From NCBI RefSeq assembly GCF_001425625.1, contig NZ_LMCP01000003.1:62001-126000 (forward strand): DNA of 64,000 nt, written 5' to 3'. The position numbers and the translations under genes were made by a program. The notes beneath the pieces are model-generated. The model saw only the letters and a program-made list of their open reading frames with translations. It was not told the origin of the DNA and did not search any database. The stretch is from Mesorhizobium sp. Root102. Lineage in GTDB: Bacteria > Pseudomonadota > Alphaproteobacteria > Rhizobiales > Rhizobiaceae. Position 1 is the stretch's first letter; each line of letters begins with the position of its first letter. Below are positions 19,311 to 28,641 of the stretch, piece by piece.

Positions 19311-20759
19311 TTATTGCTTCCTCACTGGGGCGAGAATATCGAAAGGTAGGTCGTTCTTCTGCTCCGATGGCGTCCGCGCATAGGTTTCAGTGTCTGCGGT
19401 TTCCGGTGCTGCAAACTCGGCTCGTGCATAGGCCGTCGCTTGCTTTGCCGGCTGAAGGTTCATCGTTTTCAGCAACTGTCCGGTCGCGGCCAGAAGCCGG
19501 TACTGGGCAAACAGCGATGCATAGGACGCGGTATCGGCCAGCGTTGCCGTGTTGAAACGCGTATTCTGCGCATCGAGCACGTCAAGCAGCGAGCGCTGTC
19601 CGACTTTGAACTGCTCGCGATAGGAAGCGACCAGCTTCTCATTGGCGGCGGCTTGTTGCCTCAGGGTCTTTGCCAGATCGGCTTGCCGGAAACGGCGATC
19701 CCATGAGGTGCGAACGGCTTCCTCGATTTCGCGCTGGACCTGATGCAGCGCGAGACGCTGTTCGCTGGTACGGCGGATCTGCTCCTGCTCGTTGGCCTTG
19801 TCGATGCCACCGCGGTAGAGGTTCCAGCGCAGGACCAAGCGCGCCTGCAGGTCGGTGGTGTCGCCATCGTCACCGTCAATGTCGGTTCCCGCCCGGGCGC
19901 GACCTTCAGCGATGATGGAGGGGCCAAATTTTGCCCGCGCGGCGTCCACGAGGGAGGCCGCCGCGTCGATGTCGCTGTTGGCCATGTGCACGCGCGGATT
20001 GCTTTCCCGTGCCAACCCTATTGCCTCGTCGAGCGAGCGCGGGAGTGCGGCCGAGACATCGCCTGGCCTCGAAGGGCTGGTCAGTGGCTTTCCGACTGTC
20101 TTGAAGAAGCGGATCTTGGCCGCTTCCAGTTCCTCGGTCGCCTCCTGCATGCGCGCCTTGGCGGCGAACAGCCGTTCCTCGGCCTGTTGCCGGTCGGCCT
20201 CGTTCAGCGCGCCGCCCGAGATGCCTTGCCGGATGTCGCCGAGAATTCCCTGGTGGAAGCCGAGATTTTTCTTGGCTTCGGCAACGATCGAGGCCTGCAG
20301 CATGTATTCCAGGTAGTCCTGGACAACGGACAGCCCGATGAATTCGGATCGTTCCAGCACCCGGAACGAAGCGCCATCGACGCGCGATGCCTGACGGTTC
20401 AATTCGGCCCGCCTTGCGCCGCTGTCATAGAGCGTCTGCGAAACGGTAAGATCCGTTTCAGCCGGATAGAGCGCGTCGTCTTGGATGGAAAGCGAGCGCC
20501 GGGATGGATTGTCGAGTCGGCGAACGCCAGCCGATGCCTCGACATCGACACTGGGAAGATAAAGGCCCTTGGCCTGCCGCAACTCGAACTCGATTGCTTC
20601 GCGGTTTTCGATTGCCTGTCCAATCTCGGGATTGGATTCCACCGCAACGGCCATCGCCTCCTTGAGCGTGAGCGCATGAGCGCTCGCGCAGGTCAGCATG
20701 GTTGCCGCCATCAAGAGACCAAGGCGCTTGCCTATGGTCGACACGTTTGTCGTGTTCAT
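19311..20759 (-). CDS. TolC family outer-membrane channel (LapE type)
   Basis: The 482-residue protein starts with a signal peptide (ending near ASAHA) and contains the two repeated outer-membrane efflux halves. The long periplasmic helices are visible as heptad-rich stretches, and the usual LTLKEAMAVAVESNPEI opening is present. It forms the exit pore for the type I system. The ATG at 20759 was chosen over a start 33 bases upstream because AGGGTGGG stands just before it. It is the first gene of the secretion operon. The C-terminal 30 residues are polar and extend past the usual barrel end. Confidence 0.92.
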   Translation of the reverse strand: MNTTNVSTIGKRLGLLMAATMLTCASAHALTLKEAMAVAVESNPEIGQAIENREAIEFELRQAKGLYLPSVDVEASAGVRRLDNPSRRSLSIQDDALYPAETDLTVSQTLYDSGARRAELNRQASRVDGASFRVLERSEFIGLSVVQDYLEYMLQASIVAEAKKNLGFHQGILGDIRQGISGGALNEADRQQAEERLFAAKARMQEATEELEAAKIRFFKTVGKPLTSPSRPGDVSAALPRSLDEAIGLARESNPRVHMANSDIDAAASLVDAARAKFGPSIIAEGRARAGTDIDGDDGDTTDLQARLVLRWNLYRGGIDKANEQEQIRRTSEQRLALHQVQREIEEAVRTSWDRRFRQADLAKTLRQQAAANEKLVASYREQFKVGQRSLLDVLDAQNTRFNTATLADTASYASLFAQYRLLAATGQLLKTMNLQPAKQATAYARAEFAAPETADTETYARTPSEQKNDLPFDILAPVRKQ

Positions 20760-21233
20760 TTTACCCACCCTAACGTTTCCCCAGCGCCCCATTTATAAGA
20801 GCGCTACAACCAAGCCAAGGCCTGCCCGTCGACGGATTATCCACAAATTCACGAAATATGTGAGCGATTATTGATTTAGCGGGCGCTAAAGCGCAGTTTC
20901 AGACAACAAGGCGGCGAGATGTAGCAAAAATGGCACACAAACATCGACCCGCTGCGGTTGCACCCGGATGTAGCTATCTGTGGGAAAGCACAAGAAACTG
21001 AAGGGTCGTTAGGCAACCAGGCAGAATCATAGCAGGCGCGAACATCCGCTATTGACGACTGGACCCGGAGTTGGATTGCTGTTTCGGACAGCGCGACCCG
21101 AAGTGCCGCGTCGAAAAAATACGCCATCGGCGGCGGCCGGTGTGCGTGTCATGCCGCAGGCATCGCCCGTTACAGCCTCATGGCCGGGCAGCCGCGAACC
21201 CGCTCCGGAAGGTTGCGAGCTGACCCGTTCCCC
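20760..21233. other. Intergenic stretch without a recognised gene
   Basis: These 474 bases separate the secretion operon promoter from the 3' end of the adhesin/IalB operon. The left 100 bases should hold the promoter of the tolC-like gene and are fairly AT-rich. A minus-strand open frame at 20876-21127 has no ribosome site and no protein-like composition. No repeat or hairpin of note was found. Confidence 0.5.
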
Positions 21234-21770
21234 TCAATTTGCGCTTAACGCCACCATGCGGTCGAGCGCCGCGGTCAGGCCGTGCAGCGACACCGGGAAT
21301 GTCAGCGGGGTCTCGGCGTCGGTCGTGACGTTGAGCTTCAGCACCGTGCCTCCCCTCATCTTTCCAAGTGTCGGCCGATCAATGGCAAAGACCGCGATGC
21401 AACCCGTTGGCAGGCAGGTCCTGAAGCGCTGCGGGGACAAGGGCGGCTGATCGTCGATCTGGAGCGTCACGCCCGGATCGAGCAAGATGCCGAAGGGCAG
21501 AAGCAATGTAGCCATCGTCGACCCGTCCGCGCGTCTCTGTATCTCCACGGCAAGCAGCCTTTGGCCGTTCTTCTGGACCTGGTCCTGCGAAAGCGAGCAG
21601 ACCCTCGCATTCTCCTGGACAGAGCAAGCCACGCTCCAGTCCTGATAGACTTCGCGCAGAGACGACGGTCCATCCGGGACAGCCGCCACCTGTTGCTGCG
21701 CCGACGCCGGCGACATCAATGAAAATAGGATTGCCCCACATGCGGAGACGGCGTTTGGGCCAAACTTCAT
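21234..21770 (-). CDS. IalB family periplasmic protein
   Basis: The 178-residue protein has a signal peptide (ending near SPASA) and the invasion-associated-locus-B fold: YQDWSVAC...CSLSQ, a central LPFGILLDPGV strand, a C...GCIAVF cysteine pair and a C-terminal GLTAALDRM helix. IalB was first linked to erythrocyte invasion in Bartonella, and the biochemical role of the family is unknown. The ATG at 21770 overlaps the stop of the DUF4189 gene as ATGA, which indicates coupled translation and decides the start over an ATG at 21797. It is the last gene of the YadA operon. Confidence 0.85.
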   Translation of the reverse strand: MKFGPNAVSACGAILFSLMSPASAQQQVAAVPDGPSSLREVYQDWSVACSVQENARVCSLSQDQVQKNGQRLLAVEIQRRADGSTMATLLLPFGILLDPGVTLQIDDQPPLSPQRFRTCLPTGCIAVFAIDRPTLGKMRGGTVLKLNVTTDAETPLTFPVSLHGLTAALDRMVALSAN

Positions 21771-22228
21771 GTGCAGACCCACTCGCGGATCTTGCATTTG
21801 CTTCCCGCCGCCTCGCAGGCCTGCAAAGCGAGGTCTTCGGCTTCCCGGCGGGTCTCGGCCGAATTCACGCCCCAGGGCGTGAAACGGTTCTCGGCTTTGT
21901 CTGCCACGGCGAGCGCACCGCAGTGCTTGTAGGGAAAGCCGGTCTCGTCGTCATCATTCCAATGGCGATGGTTGCGGAAGACGGCGACGACGTTGCAGGC
22001 CTTTCCGCCCGCATTCTCGCAATATTTCTGCGCGATGTCCTTCGCCTCCTGCCGCTTGTCGGCGCCCCAGAAGAAGCCGTATTTGCTATCGGCCTGCGAA
22101 TAGGCGATGGCCGCCCAGATGCCTTTTTCCTCCTGCTGCGGCTCCGGCGGCGCCACCAGGTCGGCCGAGATGACGTGTCCGCTCCACAACAAGGTCAAGC
22201 TCAAAACTGCCAAAGCCCGCAATCTCAT
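21767..22228 (-). CDS. DUF4189 family secreted protein
   Basis: The 153-residue protein has a signal peptide (ending near HVISA) and one DUF4189 domain: IWAAIAYS, KYGFFWG, repeated AxxxAxxxC helices, CGALAVA, and a final CKIREWVCT. Six cysteines are consistent with disulfides. The family is common in alphaproteobacteria and its function is not known. The start at 22228 has GGAAAGGGG upstream. It shares an ATGA overlap with the downstream ialB-like gene. Confidence 0.82.
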   Translation of the reverse strand: MRLRALAVLSLTLLWSGHVISADLVAPPEPQQEEKGIWAAIAYSQADSKYGFFWGADKRQEAKDIAQKYCENAGGKACNVVAVFRNHRHWNDDDETGFPYKHCGALAVADKAENRFTPWGVNSAETRREAEDLALQACEAAGSKCKIREWVCT

Positions 22229-22265
22229 GGTCGGCGCCCCTTTCCTTAATCCCATTCGCTTCGCC

Positions 22266-22931
22266 TTACTTCGCCGCCGAAGCGACGGAGATCACCACGC
22301 AGCTTTTGCCCGTCGGCAGGAGAAGGGCTTCCCCGGCGTTGCCGCCAAGTTCGTACACCTCGACCTGCCCAAGATGGTCGGTGATCTTGCTGCCCTGCGG
22401 AAGAATGGACGGGATGTCGGCACACGGGCTGGCGAATGGCGCAACCCGCACCATCGCCCCTTCGCAACCCGAAGCGGTGGGCGATGCGAAAACGACGCCG
22501 GCAGCCGGCCCGCTATAGCGTTCCGATGCATAATCCATGCCGACAAAGGCCTGGACGGCATGCTTGTCGGCGGCCTGGTCGTTCCACAACGATTTGACGC
22601 TGTACTTCGTGCCGGTCGTCAAAATCTGTCCAAGCACAGGAAAGATGGTCGAACAGGCCTGCACGCCGGCCTGCTTGACGTGCTCGAGGAAAGGCGTGTC
22701 CGGAAGTGCCGGCGACGGCGTCGAAGCCTGTGCTGCCGTCGCGCCGCCGACCAGATTGGCGATCGCGGCATAGTTGCCGGCGGCGAAGCCAAAGCCCGCC
22801 ACGACAAGCCCCAACAGTGAAAATCCGACGACGCGCGGCCATCGCCCCCGGGCGGATTCGACGAGCCTCTGTCGATCCGCCTCGACGGTCGGAGTGCGTT
22901 TTGCGGACGTGAACTGATCCTGCTGGCTCAT
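22266..22931 (-). CDS. Single-pass membrane protein of unknown function in the adhesin operon
   Basis: The 221-residue protein has a short basic cytoplasmic N-terminus, one membrane segment at about residues 34-60, an Ala/Pro-rich linker and a periplasmic domain of about 140 residues with three cysteines (QACSTIF, SGCEGAM, PCADIP) and a fourth near the end (KSCVVIS). I do not recognise the family. It starts 13 bases after the upstream ialB-like stop and precedes the DUF4189 gene by 37 bases, so it is part of the operon. An envelope role alongside the trimeric adhesin is inferred. Confidence 0.7.
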   Translation of the reverse strand: MSQQDQFTSAKRTPTVEADRQRLVESARGRWPRVVGFSLLGLVVAGFGFAAGNYAAIANLVGGATAAQASTPSPALPDTPFLEHVKQAGVQACSTIFPVLGQILTTGTKYSVKSLWNDQAADKHAVQAFVGMDYASERYSGPAAGVVFASPTASGCEGAMVRVAPFASPCADIPSILPQGSKITDHLGQVEVYELGGNAGEALLLPTGKSCVVISVASAAK

Positions 22932-22944
22932 GGTGGTGCCCCGG

Positions 22945-23502
22945 TTATTTGAGTGGTGAAAGGGCCTCTGACAGCCCCTTGAGCGTTGCGGCCACGGTGA
23001 TCGTCTTGCCGTCGACGGTAGGGTAGGAGATCGCCGGCGTCGCGTTCTGCGAGATCTGCTGACGCATGACCGGCCCGACCGGCAACATGCCGACGCACAC
23101 CATCTCGTTGCAGCCGTTCAGGTGGACGTCGATCGCCTGTCCCCGCCCATCGAACTTCAGCGACACCACGCCGTCGCTCCTGGCGTTCGGAGCGGTGCGC
23201 AGGATCATGTAAGGCTTGCCGTCCTGAGTGGCGGCAAGCGACCAGCTGAAGGCCATTTTGCCGGACGCGTCCTCGATGATTTGCGAGACATTGCAGACCT
23301 TCTTGCGCGCTTTGAGGTTCTCGTCGCAGATCAGCGTCCAGTTCGCGAACGGGCGGATGGTGCGCTGGTAGTCTCCGAGCTTCACCTCGGGCGGCACCAC
23401 CACGTCCGAAGGCTTGATCCTGTACGGCGAGGCAACCTGCCCGGCAGCCGGCACGAGGCCGCCGCAGAGCGCCAGGCAGGTCAGGGCAACAAGTCCTTTC
23501 AT
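22945..23502 (-). CDS. IalB family periplasmic protein, second copy
   Basis: The 185-residue protein has a signal peptide (ending near PAAGQ) and an IalB-type domain: FANWTLICDENLKARKKVC, MAFSWSLAAT, a GCNEMVCVGMLP cysteine block and a C-terminal LKGLSEAL helix. It is only distantly similar to the copy at 21234-21770, so the two are not a recent duplication. It starts seven bases after the stop of the autotransporter gene, which implies translation coupled to the adhesin. Confidence 0.83.
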   Translation of the reverse strand: MKGLVALTCLALCGGLVPAAGQVASPYRIKPSDVVVPPEVKLGDYQRTIRPFANWTLICDENLKARKKVCNVSQIIEDASGKMAFSWSLAATQDGKPYMILRTAPNARSDGVVSLKFDGRGQAIDVHLNGCNEMVCVGMLPVGPVMRQQISQNATPAISYPTVDGKTITVAATLKGLSEALSPLK

Positions 23503-23509
23503 TCCTGCC

Positions 23510-26500
23510 TCAGTTCAACGTAAAGCTGATGCCGGCGCCGACGCCGACATGACCGCCAGCGGCCGTGCCCGACACGTTGCCGCGGATGCGGCCGTCCTCG
23601 CTCGTGTACCCCGCGCCGAAGGCCAAGGCGCTCGAATCCCGCCAGAAGCCGCCGCCGGCCGCAACGCTCAGCTTGCCGGGCCGGTCGTCGTAGCGCAGCG
23701 AGGCTGCGGCAAGGCCGATCGCCGCCGCCTGCCGGGCTTCGTCGCGTATGCCGCTCATGTCGGTATTGAGCTGGCTGAGCTTCTGGTCGGTATAGTTGTT
23801 GGCCTGCTGCAAGGTCGTGGCGGCCACCTTGTCGGTGTAGCTGTTGGACGTGTTGATGGCGTAATCCACGCGGTTGTTCATCTGGGTGACGTTGACCGCA
23901 TCGGTGCCGGCAACGCCGGGACCGACATTGGAGATGACGACCGGCGCGTTGACGTCGCCGCCTTGCAGCGTGATGCTGTTCTTCTTGCTGCCGTCTGGAT
24001 TGGTGTCATAGGTCACCGCATTCTGGGTGAGCGATCCGAGGCCCGATTTCAAATCCTCGACCGCCGTGTTGGTGGCGTAGAGCTGCGAGCCGTTTATCGC
24101 ATCGGTGCTGCCGGCGTTGACCCGTCCGGCGGCGACATTGGTGATCGTCCTCTCGGCCCCGGCATCGCCGACGCTGACGGTTCCGGTCGGAGTCGTCCCG
24201 GCAAAGGCGTAGGTTTTGCCGTTGATGACGGTGCTGGAGGTGCCGACCGCAGCCTGCGTCACCGAGCCCGAACCCAGCGCCACATCGTTGGCGTTGTTGG
24301 CCTTGGCGCCCTGGCCGAGTGCCACCGCGCCTTGGCCCGTGGCTGTCGAGCCATTGCCGGCGGAAAGGCTGTTGGTGCCGCTGGCCACGCTGGCCGGTCC
24401 GATCGCCACGCTGTCGGTGCCGCTGGCGGTGGAGTCGGCCAGCGTCGAATTGGCGTGGAAATACTTGATGCCGCCGCCATTGCTGATGTTGGTCAGCGCG
24501 TTGTTGACGGCCGTGAACCCATCATAGACGGTCGAATAATTGTTGCCCTGGATGGTATAGGTCGGGCCGGTGACCGAGCCGTCGGGATTGACCGTCGTGC
24601 CGCCGCCGAACAGGTTCGTGACGTTTTGCGTCACGCCGCGCAGCTGCGAGACGTTGACGCCGTCTGTATCGGCCGAACCCGCCGCGACATTAGTGAGCTT
24701 GCGTTCGGCCCCTGCGGCGCCGATCGACACCTCGCCGACCGAGGTCTGTGGGCCTGCGAGCGCAAAGGCCGTGTAACCGGCCTGCGCGCCGACCGAGGTG
24801 ATGGACTGAGCGCCCAGCGCGACGCTGTTGATGAAGGTGCTTTGGGCGCCGGCGCCGAGCGCCACCGACTGGATGCCGGACGCCAGCGAATTGGTGCCGA
24901 GCGCAAGGCCGTCGGCCAGCATGACATGCGCGTTCTGACCGATGGCCGTGCCGCCCGGTGCGGTCTGGTCGACGATGGCGCCATTGCCGATGCCGACGCC
25001 GTTGTCACCGTTGACGACCGTCGTCGGGCCGACCGCGACCGACTCCGCCCCGACCGCAAGCGAGTCGCCGGCCGTCGAATTGGCGTGGAAATACTTGGTC
25101 GACGTCGCAGAGACCGAGGCGATCACCCCCTGCAGCTGACGGACGGTGACAGCATCCTGCGCCTGCGTGCCGTCCGCGACATTGGTGATCTGCCGGTAGG
25201 AGGTGGCGGTGCCGACCGAAACGGCGCCGAGCAGCGTCTTGTCGGTGGTGTTGTACTGGATGAAGTTGGATGGGCCGGCGGGCAGTTGCCCGGTAGCGGG
25301 AGCGATCGCGCGATCGGAGACCGAACCCGAGCCGAGCGCCACGCTGCCGTCGATGCTGGCGTTGCTGTCGCGGCCGAGTGCCAGCGCACTGATGCCGGTC
25401 GCGGTCGCCTGGTAGCCGACGGCGGTGGAGCCAACCCCTTGGGCGAAGGAATCGGTTTGCGCCAGCCCGGCCTCGTTGGTGCGGGCGTAGCGGATGCCTA
25501 TGCCATTGGCGTCGGTATAGGCGGTCGAGGTGTCGCCGGCGATGTTGTTGATGGTGTTGCCGAGATCAGTCACGCCAGTGCCGATATTGGCAATGTCGGT
25601 CGTGTTCTGCGTCACCTGCTGGTTGGTGGCGAAGAGCTGCGAGCCGTTCACCGCGTCGGTCGAGCCGCCGTTCAATTGTCCGGCCGCGACATTCTGGATC
25701 TGGCGCTCGGCTCCAGCCGAGCCAACCGAGAAGGCGCCAGCCGGCGTGGTGCCGGCGAAGGTGTAGTTCACGCCGCCGATCGTCGCGCCGCCAACGGCGG
25801 TTGTCACACCCGACGCCGAATTCAGACCGATTGCCACATCGCCGGCATTGTTGGCCACCGCGTTCGGGCCGACAGCGACGGAATCGGCTCCCAGCGCCTG
25901 GGAATCCGCCAGCGTCGAGTTGGCATGGAAATACTTGATGCCGCCGCCGACGTTGATGTTGTTGACGACGGCGCCGATGGCGTCGACGGCCTGGTTGGTG
26001 GCGAAGAGCTGGGAACCGTTGACCGCGTCGGTCGAGAGCGCGCTGATCCGCCCCGCTGCCAGATTGGTGAGGGTGCGCTCGGCACCGGGCGCGCCGATGC
26101 TGACCGTCGAGGTCGGCGTGGTACCCTGAAAGACGTAGGTCGTGCCGTTGATCACGGCGCTGGGCGTGCCGACAGCCACGGCGGTCACTGAGCCCGAGCC
26201 GAGCGCCACGTCGCCGGAACTCGCCGCCGCCGTCGCGCCATTGCCCAGCGCGACATTGCCCGCAAGGCCGACGGCACCTGCCGTGGAGCCGTTGCCCAGC
26301 GCCACCGAGCCTTGCCCGATGGCCTTGTTGTTGTTGCCGATCGCAACAGCACCGTTAGCCATATTGGCCGCGGTGGCGCTCGCCGTGCCGTCGCTGTTGG
26401 CGATGTTGTTGGCGCCGCCGGTGAAGGCACCGGTGCCGCTGGCATAACTGGGATCGCCGATGGAGACCGCGCCGTCGCCATAGGCGGTGTTGCCAGAACC

Positions 26501-27703
26501 GATGGAGACGGCCTTGCCGCCGGTCGCCACCGCATTGGTGCCCATGGCGATGGCCTCGGCCGAATCGGCCTTGGCGCTCGTACCAAAGGCGATGGCGTCC
26601 TGCGCGCTCGCATTGGCCGACTTGCCGATCGCGCTGGCGTTCACGCCACTCGCCGTGGCGCCCAATCCCAGCGCGGTTGCGCTCGCGGCGGTCGCCGAGG
26701 CGTTGTTGCCGAGCGCCGTGGCGGAGACGTCCGTGGCCTGGGCGCCCGAGCCCGCTGCCACCGAGCCGACTCCACTCGATACAGCCTGGTTGCCCAGCGC
26801 CAATGCGAAATCAGCCGAGGCATTGGTGCTGGAGCCGAGCGCTGTCGCGTTCAGCCCTGTCGCGCTGGCCGACTTGCCCATGGCAACAGCACTATCCTTG
26901 CTGGCGACGGCTCCCCAGCCTGCGGCCGTGGCATAGTTGCCGCTGGCTGCGGAGCTGGTACCGAGGGCGGTGGAGTTCCCTCCCGAAGCAACGGAGAAAG
27001 TGCCCAAGGCGTTAGCACCGGCTCCGGTAGCATTGGCCTGAACGCCGAGCGCGACCGAATTGACGCCGCTTGAAATCGTGCCTGAGCCCAGCGCCATCGC
27101 GCCGCCGGCGCCTGTGGCCTTCGCTTGCAGGCCGAGAGCCACCGAGTATTGCGCCGACGCAACGGCTGAACGCCCTATCCCGATGGCGTCGACCTGCGAA
27201 GCGGTGACATCCGTGCCAATGCCGATGGCGCTCGTGGCAGTGGCACCCGTCCCCGCTGCGGTGCGCGAGCCAAGATAAATGGAGTTGATCTGGGTCGCGA
27301 GCGACTGGAAGCCGACCGCGACGGCATTCTGGCTGCCCGCATTGGCATTGGTGCCCTCGGCTATTGAATCGGCTCCGTTTTGCACGGCTCCGGATCCAAA
27401 CGCGATACCGCGCACTCCGTTTGCCGTACCGCCACCGCCGAAAACCTGTGCTAATGCCGGCGTGGCGATGCCGCCCAATGCGATCGCACCCAGCGCCGCT
27501 GCCAGACACCTGCCAATGCAGAGCATGCCGAGCCCATGTCCCTGGCGGCGCATGCCGAGCACCCGGTGCGCCATACGCAGGACCGCCATCAGGCGTCGGC
27601 GCAGCGAGCGACAGCCGAAATCGGCGCCCGAGATCCAGTGCCCGGCGAAATGCGCCGCGCGACGCTGAACAAACGAGCCGCTCGAAATCTGATTGTCGGT
27701 CAT
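23510..27703 (-). CDS. YadA-type trimeric autotransporter adhesin
   Basis: The 1,397-residue protein has an unusually long N-terminal extension and signal (about 85 residues ending at TPALAQ). A head follows with dozens of 14-residue SVALG/A-type left-handed beta-roll repeats, then alternating neck motifs (DAVNGSQLFATN) and KYFHANST modules, a short coiled-coil stalk with right-handed heptads near residues 1270-1330, and a C-terminal YadA anchor of about 70 residues ending in FTLN. Three copies form one outer-membrane barrel, each exporting its own head, so no separate secretion genes are needed. The start at 27703 has GGAGAGGG upstream; an in-frame start 48 bases earlier is weaker. It heads the operon with two IalB genes. 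Confidence 0.93.
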   Translation of the reverse strand: MTDNQISSGSFVQRRAAHFAGHWISGADFGCRSLRRRLMAVLRMAHRVLGMRRQGHGLGMLCIGRCLAAALGAIALGGIATPALAQVFGGGGTANGVRGIAFGSGAVQNGADSIAEGTNANAGSQNAVAVGFQSLATQINSIYLGSRTAAGTGATATSAIGIGTDVTASQVDAIGIGRSAVASAQYSVALGLQAKATGAGGAMALGSGTISSGVNSVALGVQANATGAGANALGTFSVASGGNSTALGTSSAASGNYATAAGWGAVASKDSAVAMGKSASATGLNATALGSSTNASADFALALGNQAVSSGVGSVAAGSGAQATDVSATALGNNASATAASATALGLGATASGVNASAIGKSANASAQDAIAFGTSAKADSAEAIAMGTNAVATGGKAVSIGSGNTAYGDGAVSIGDPSYASGTGAFTGGANNIANSDGTASATAANMANGAVAIGNNNKAIGQGSVALGNGSTAGAVGLAGNVALGNGATAAASSGDVALGSGSVTAVAVGTPSAVINGTTYVFQGTTPTSTVSIGAPGAERTLTNLAAGRISALSTDAVNGSQLFATNQAVDAIGAVVNNINVGGGIKYFHANSTLADSQALGADSVAVGPNAVANNAGDVAIGLNSASGVTTAVGGATIGGVNYTFAGTTPAGAFSVGSAGAERQIQNVAAGQLNGGSTDAVNGSQLFATNQQVTQNTTDIANIGTGVTDLGNTINNIAGDTSTAYTDANGIGIRYARTNEAGLAQTDSFAQGVGSTAVGYQATATGISALALGRDSNASIDGSVALGSGSVSDRAIAPATGQLPAGPSNFIQYNTTDKTLLGAVSVGTATSYRQITNVADGTQAQDAVTVRQLQGVIASVSATSTKYFHANSTAGDSLAVGAESVAVGPTTVVNGDNGVGIGNGAIVDQTAPGGTAIGQNAHVMLADGLALGTNSLASGIQSVALGAGAQSTFINSVALGAQSITSVGAQAGYTAFALAGPQTSVGEVSIGAAGAERKLTNVAAGSADTDGVNVSQLRGVTQNVTNLFGGGTTVNPDGSVTGPTYTIQGNNYSTVYDGFTAVNNALTNISNGGGIKYFHANSTLADSTASGTDSVAIGPASVASGTNSLSAGNGSTATGQGAVALGQGAKANNANDVALGSGSVTQAAVGTSSTVINGKTYAFAGTTPTGTVSVGDAGAERTITNVAAGRVNAGSTDAINGSQLYATNTAVEDLKSGLGSLTQNAVTYDTNPDGSKKNSITLQGGDVNAPVVISNVGPGVAGTDAVNVTQMNNRVDYAINTSNSYTDKVAATTLQQANNYTDQKLSQLNTDMSGIRDEARQAAAIGLAAASLRYDDRPGKLSVAAGGGFWRDSSALAFGAGYTSEDGRIRGNVSGTAAGGHVGVGAGISFTLN
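24446..25936 (-). repeat. Three copies of the KYFHANS-coding module in the adhesin stalk/head
   Basis: A 21-base block encoding KYFHANS occurs at 24446-24466, 25076-25096 and 25916-25936. It is identical in the first two and differs by two bases in the third. Each copy is followed by Ser/Ala-rich VAVGP head repeats, so the protein is built of repeating head-neck cassettes of 600-850 bases. Such near-identical DNA can recombine and change adhesin length. Confidence 0.75.
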
Positions 27704-27899
27704 GGTTCCCTCTCCGCTGGCCGGCACGAAATGTCTGACAATTCCGATCAACGACAGGAAGACATGATTCCCGCCTGCGGTATTTCATGAAATTGCTGTC
27801 TTGTGAGAAAAGAGCGGAGCAACCCCACAGAGGTTAACGGCCCGTTACTTTAGGCATTGCTTTAAAACCAAAAGATCAAGCAACTCTGTAAGCAATGCT

Positions 27900-28319
27900 T
27901 CATTTGACCTTCGCGTTAAGATTGTCAATCCGAGCCTGCAACGGCGTCATCTGCCGGTATTTCTTCATCACGGTGGTAAAATGGCTCTGGCTTGAAAAGC
28001 CGCTCAGATGAGCGATGTCGGCGATCGTCATGCGGCTGTCGACAAGCAGTCTTTCAGCGAAATCCAACCGCAGATCGAGGACATACTGATGCGGTGGCAC
28101 CCCGAACGTCCGCGAGAAAGCCCGCACGAAGTGATAGGGCGAAAGACCGCAAACCGCGGCCATCTCGGCAAGCGCCAGCTTGCGCGTGAAGTTCTCGTCC
28201 AGGAACTCCTGCACACGGCGTGTGCTGCGGACCGAAAGCCCGCCTTTCGCATTGAGAGTTGGCTGCCGCGCCGAATTGGTACCGAAAGCCGAGCCGGGGA
28301 AACCATCATCACCCGGCAT
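27900..28319 (-). CDS. Short AraC-type DNA-binding protein (DNA-binding domain only)
   Basis: The 139-residue protein consists of the two-helix-turn-helix AraC domain (residues about 38-135, with LALAEMAAVCGLSPYHFVRAF and IADIAHLSGFSSQSHFTTVM) after a short unstructured leader. No ligand-binding domain is present. The ATG at 28319 is set by AGGAGG seven bases upstream; an in-frame ATG at 28418 has no such site. It closely resembles the C-terminal part of the full-length AraC protein at 28642-29547, so it could compete for the same sites. It follows the YadA promoter region and may act on that operon. Confidence 0.85.
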   Translation of the reverse strand: MPGDDGFPGSAFGTNSARQPTLNAKGGLSVRSTRRVQEFLDENFTRKLALAEMAAVCGLSPYHFVRAFSRTFGVPPHQYVLDLRLDFAERLLVDSRMTIADIAHLSGFSSQSHFTTVMKKYRQMTPLQARIDNLNAKVK

Positions 28320-28641
28320 TTTTTGGCCTCCTGATACGTCCCAGATGAAGTTCAATCCGAGGCCTCCCTCCCCGTTCCCCCGCAAAACAATTCGTGATTG
28401 ATCGAGCCGCCCCTGCATCGCCAGTCCAGTTCATTTCATCGATCCGGCCACGTGGCGGATAATGTCGAGGCTGCGTCATATTCCGAATGGCTCCCACGCA
28501 GGCTTGGGCATGTTCGTGGCGGATGTATTTTGGAAAATACCGGAAGCTTTGTAGGAAATTCCGATCTTTGATCATGCATTGGTGATGCATCAGCAGGGCG
28601 GTCCCTTTGCCGTACCTTGAACTCTCTTTTTTAACCGAAGC
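28320..28641. other. Gap between the two AraC-type genes
   Basis: These 322 bases carry the AGGAGG ribosome site of the short AraC gene at the left edge and presumably its promoter. No other gene, repeat or clear hairpin was seen. The frame open from 28418 probably represents untranslated leader. Confidence 0.4.

Noticed and set aside
17631..19349. 572-residue plus-strand open frame
   Set aside because: Antisense to the ABC transporter, whose Walker A and membrane-domain coding it overlaps; composition rich in Arg, His and Asp is typical of a shadow.
20876..21127. 83-residue minus-strand open frame in the gap after the secretion operon
   Set aside because: No ribosome site, no recognisable motif and unusual composition.
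23414..26191. 925-residue plus-strand open frame
   Set aside because: It is the antisense shadow of the repetitive GC-rich autotransporter gene; its Gly/Arg/Val-rich sequence mirrors the repeats and has no start signal.
24200..27400. Dense short repeats that might suggest a CRISPR array
   Set aside because: The repeats are the in-frame head repeats of the YadA-type adhesin and vary in sequence and spacing; there are no uniform spacers or cas genes.
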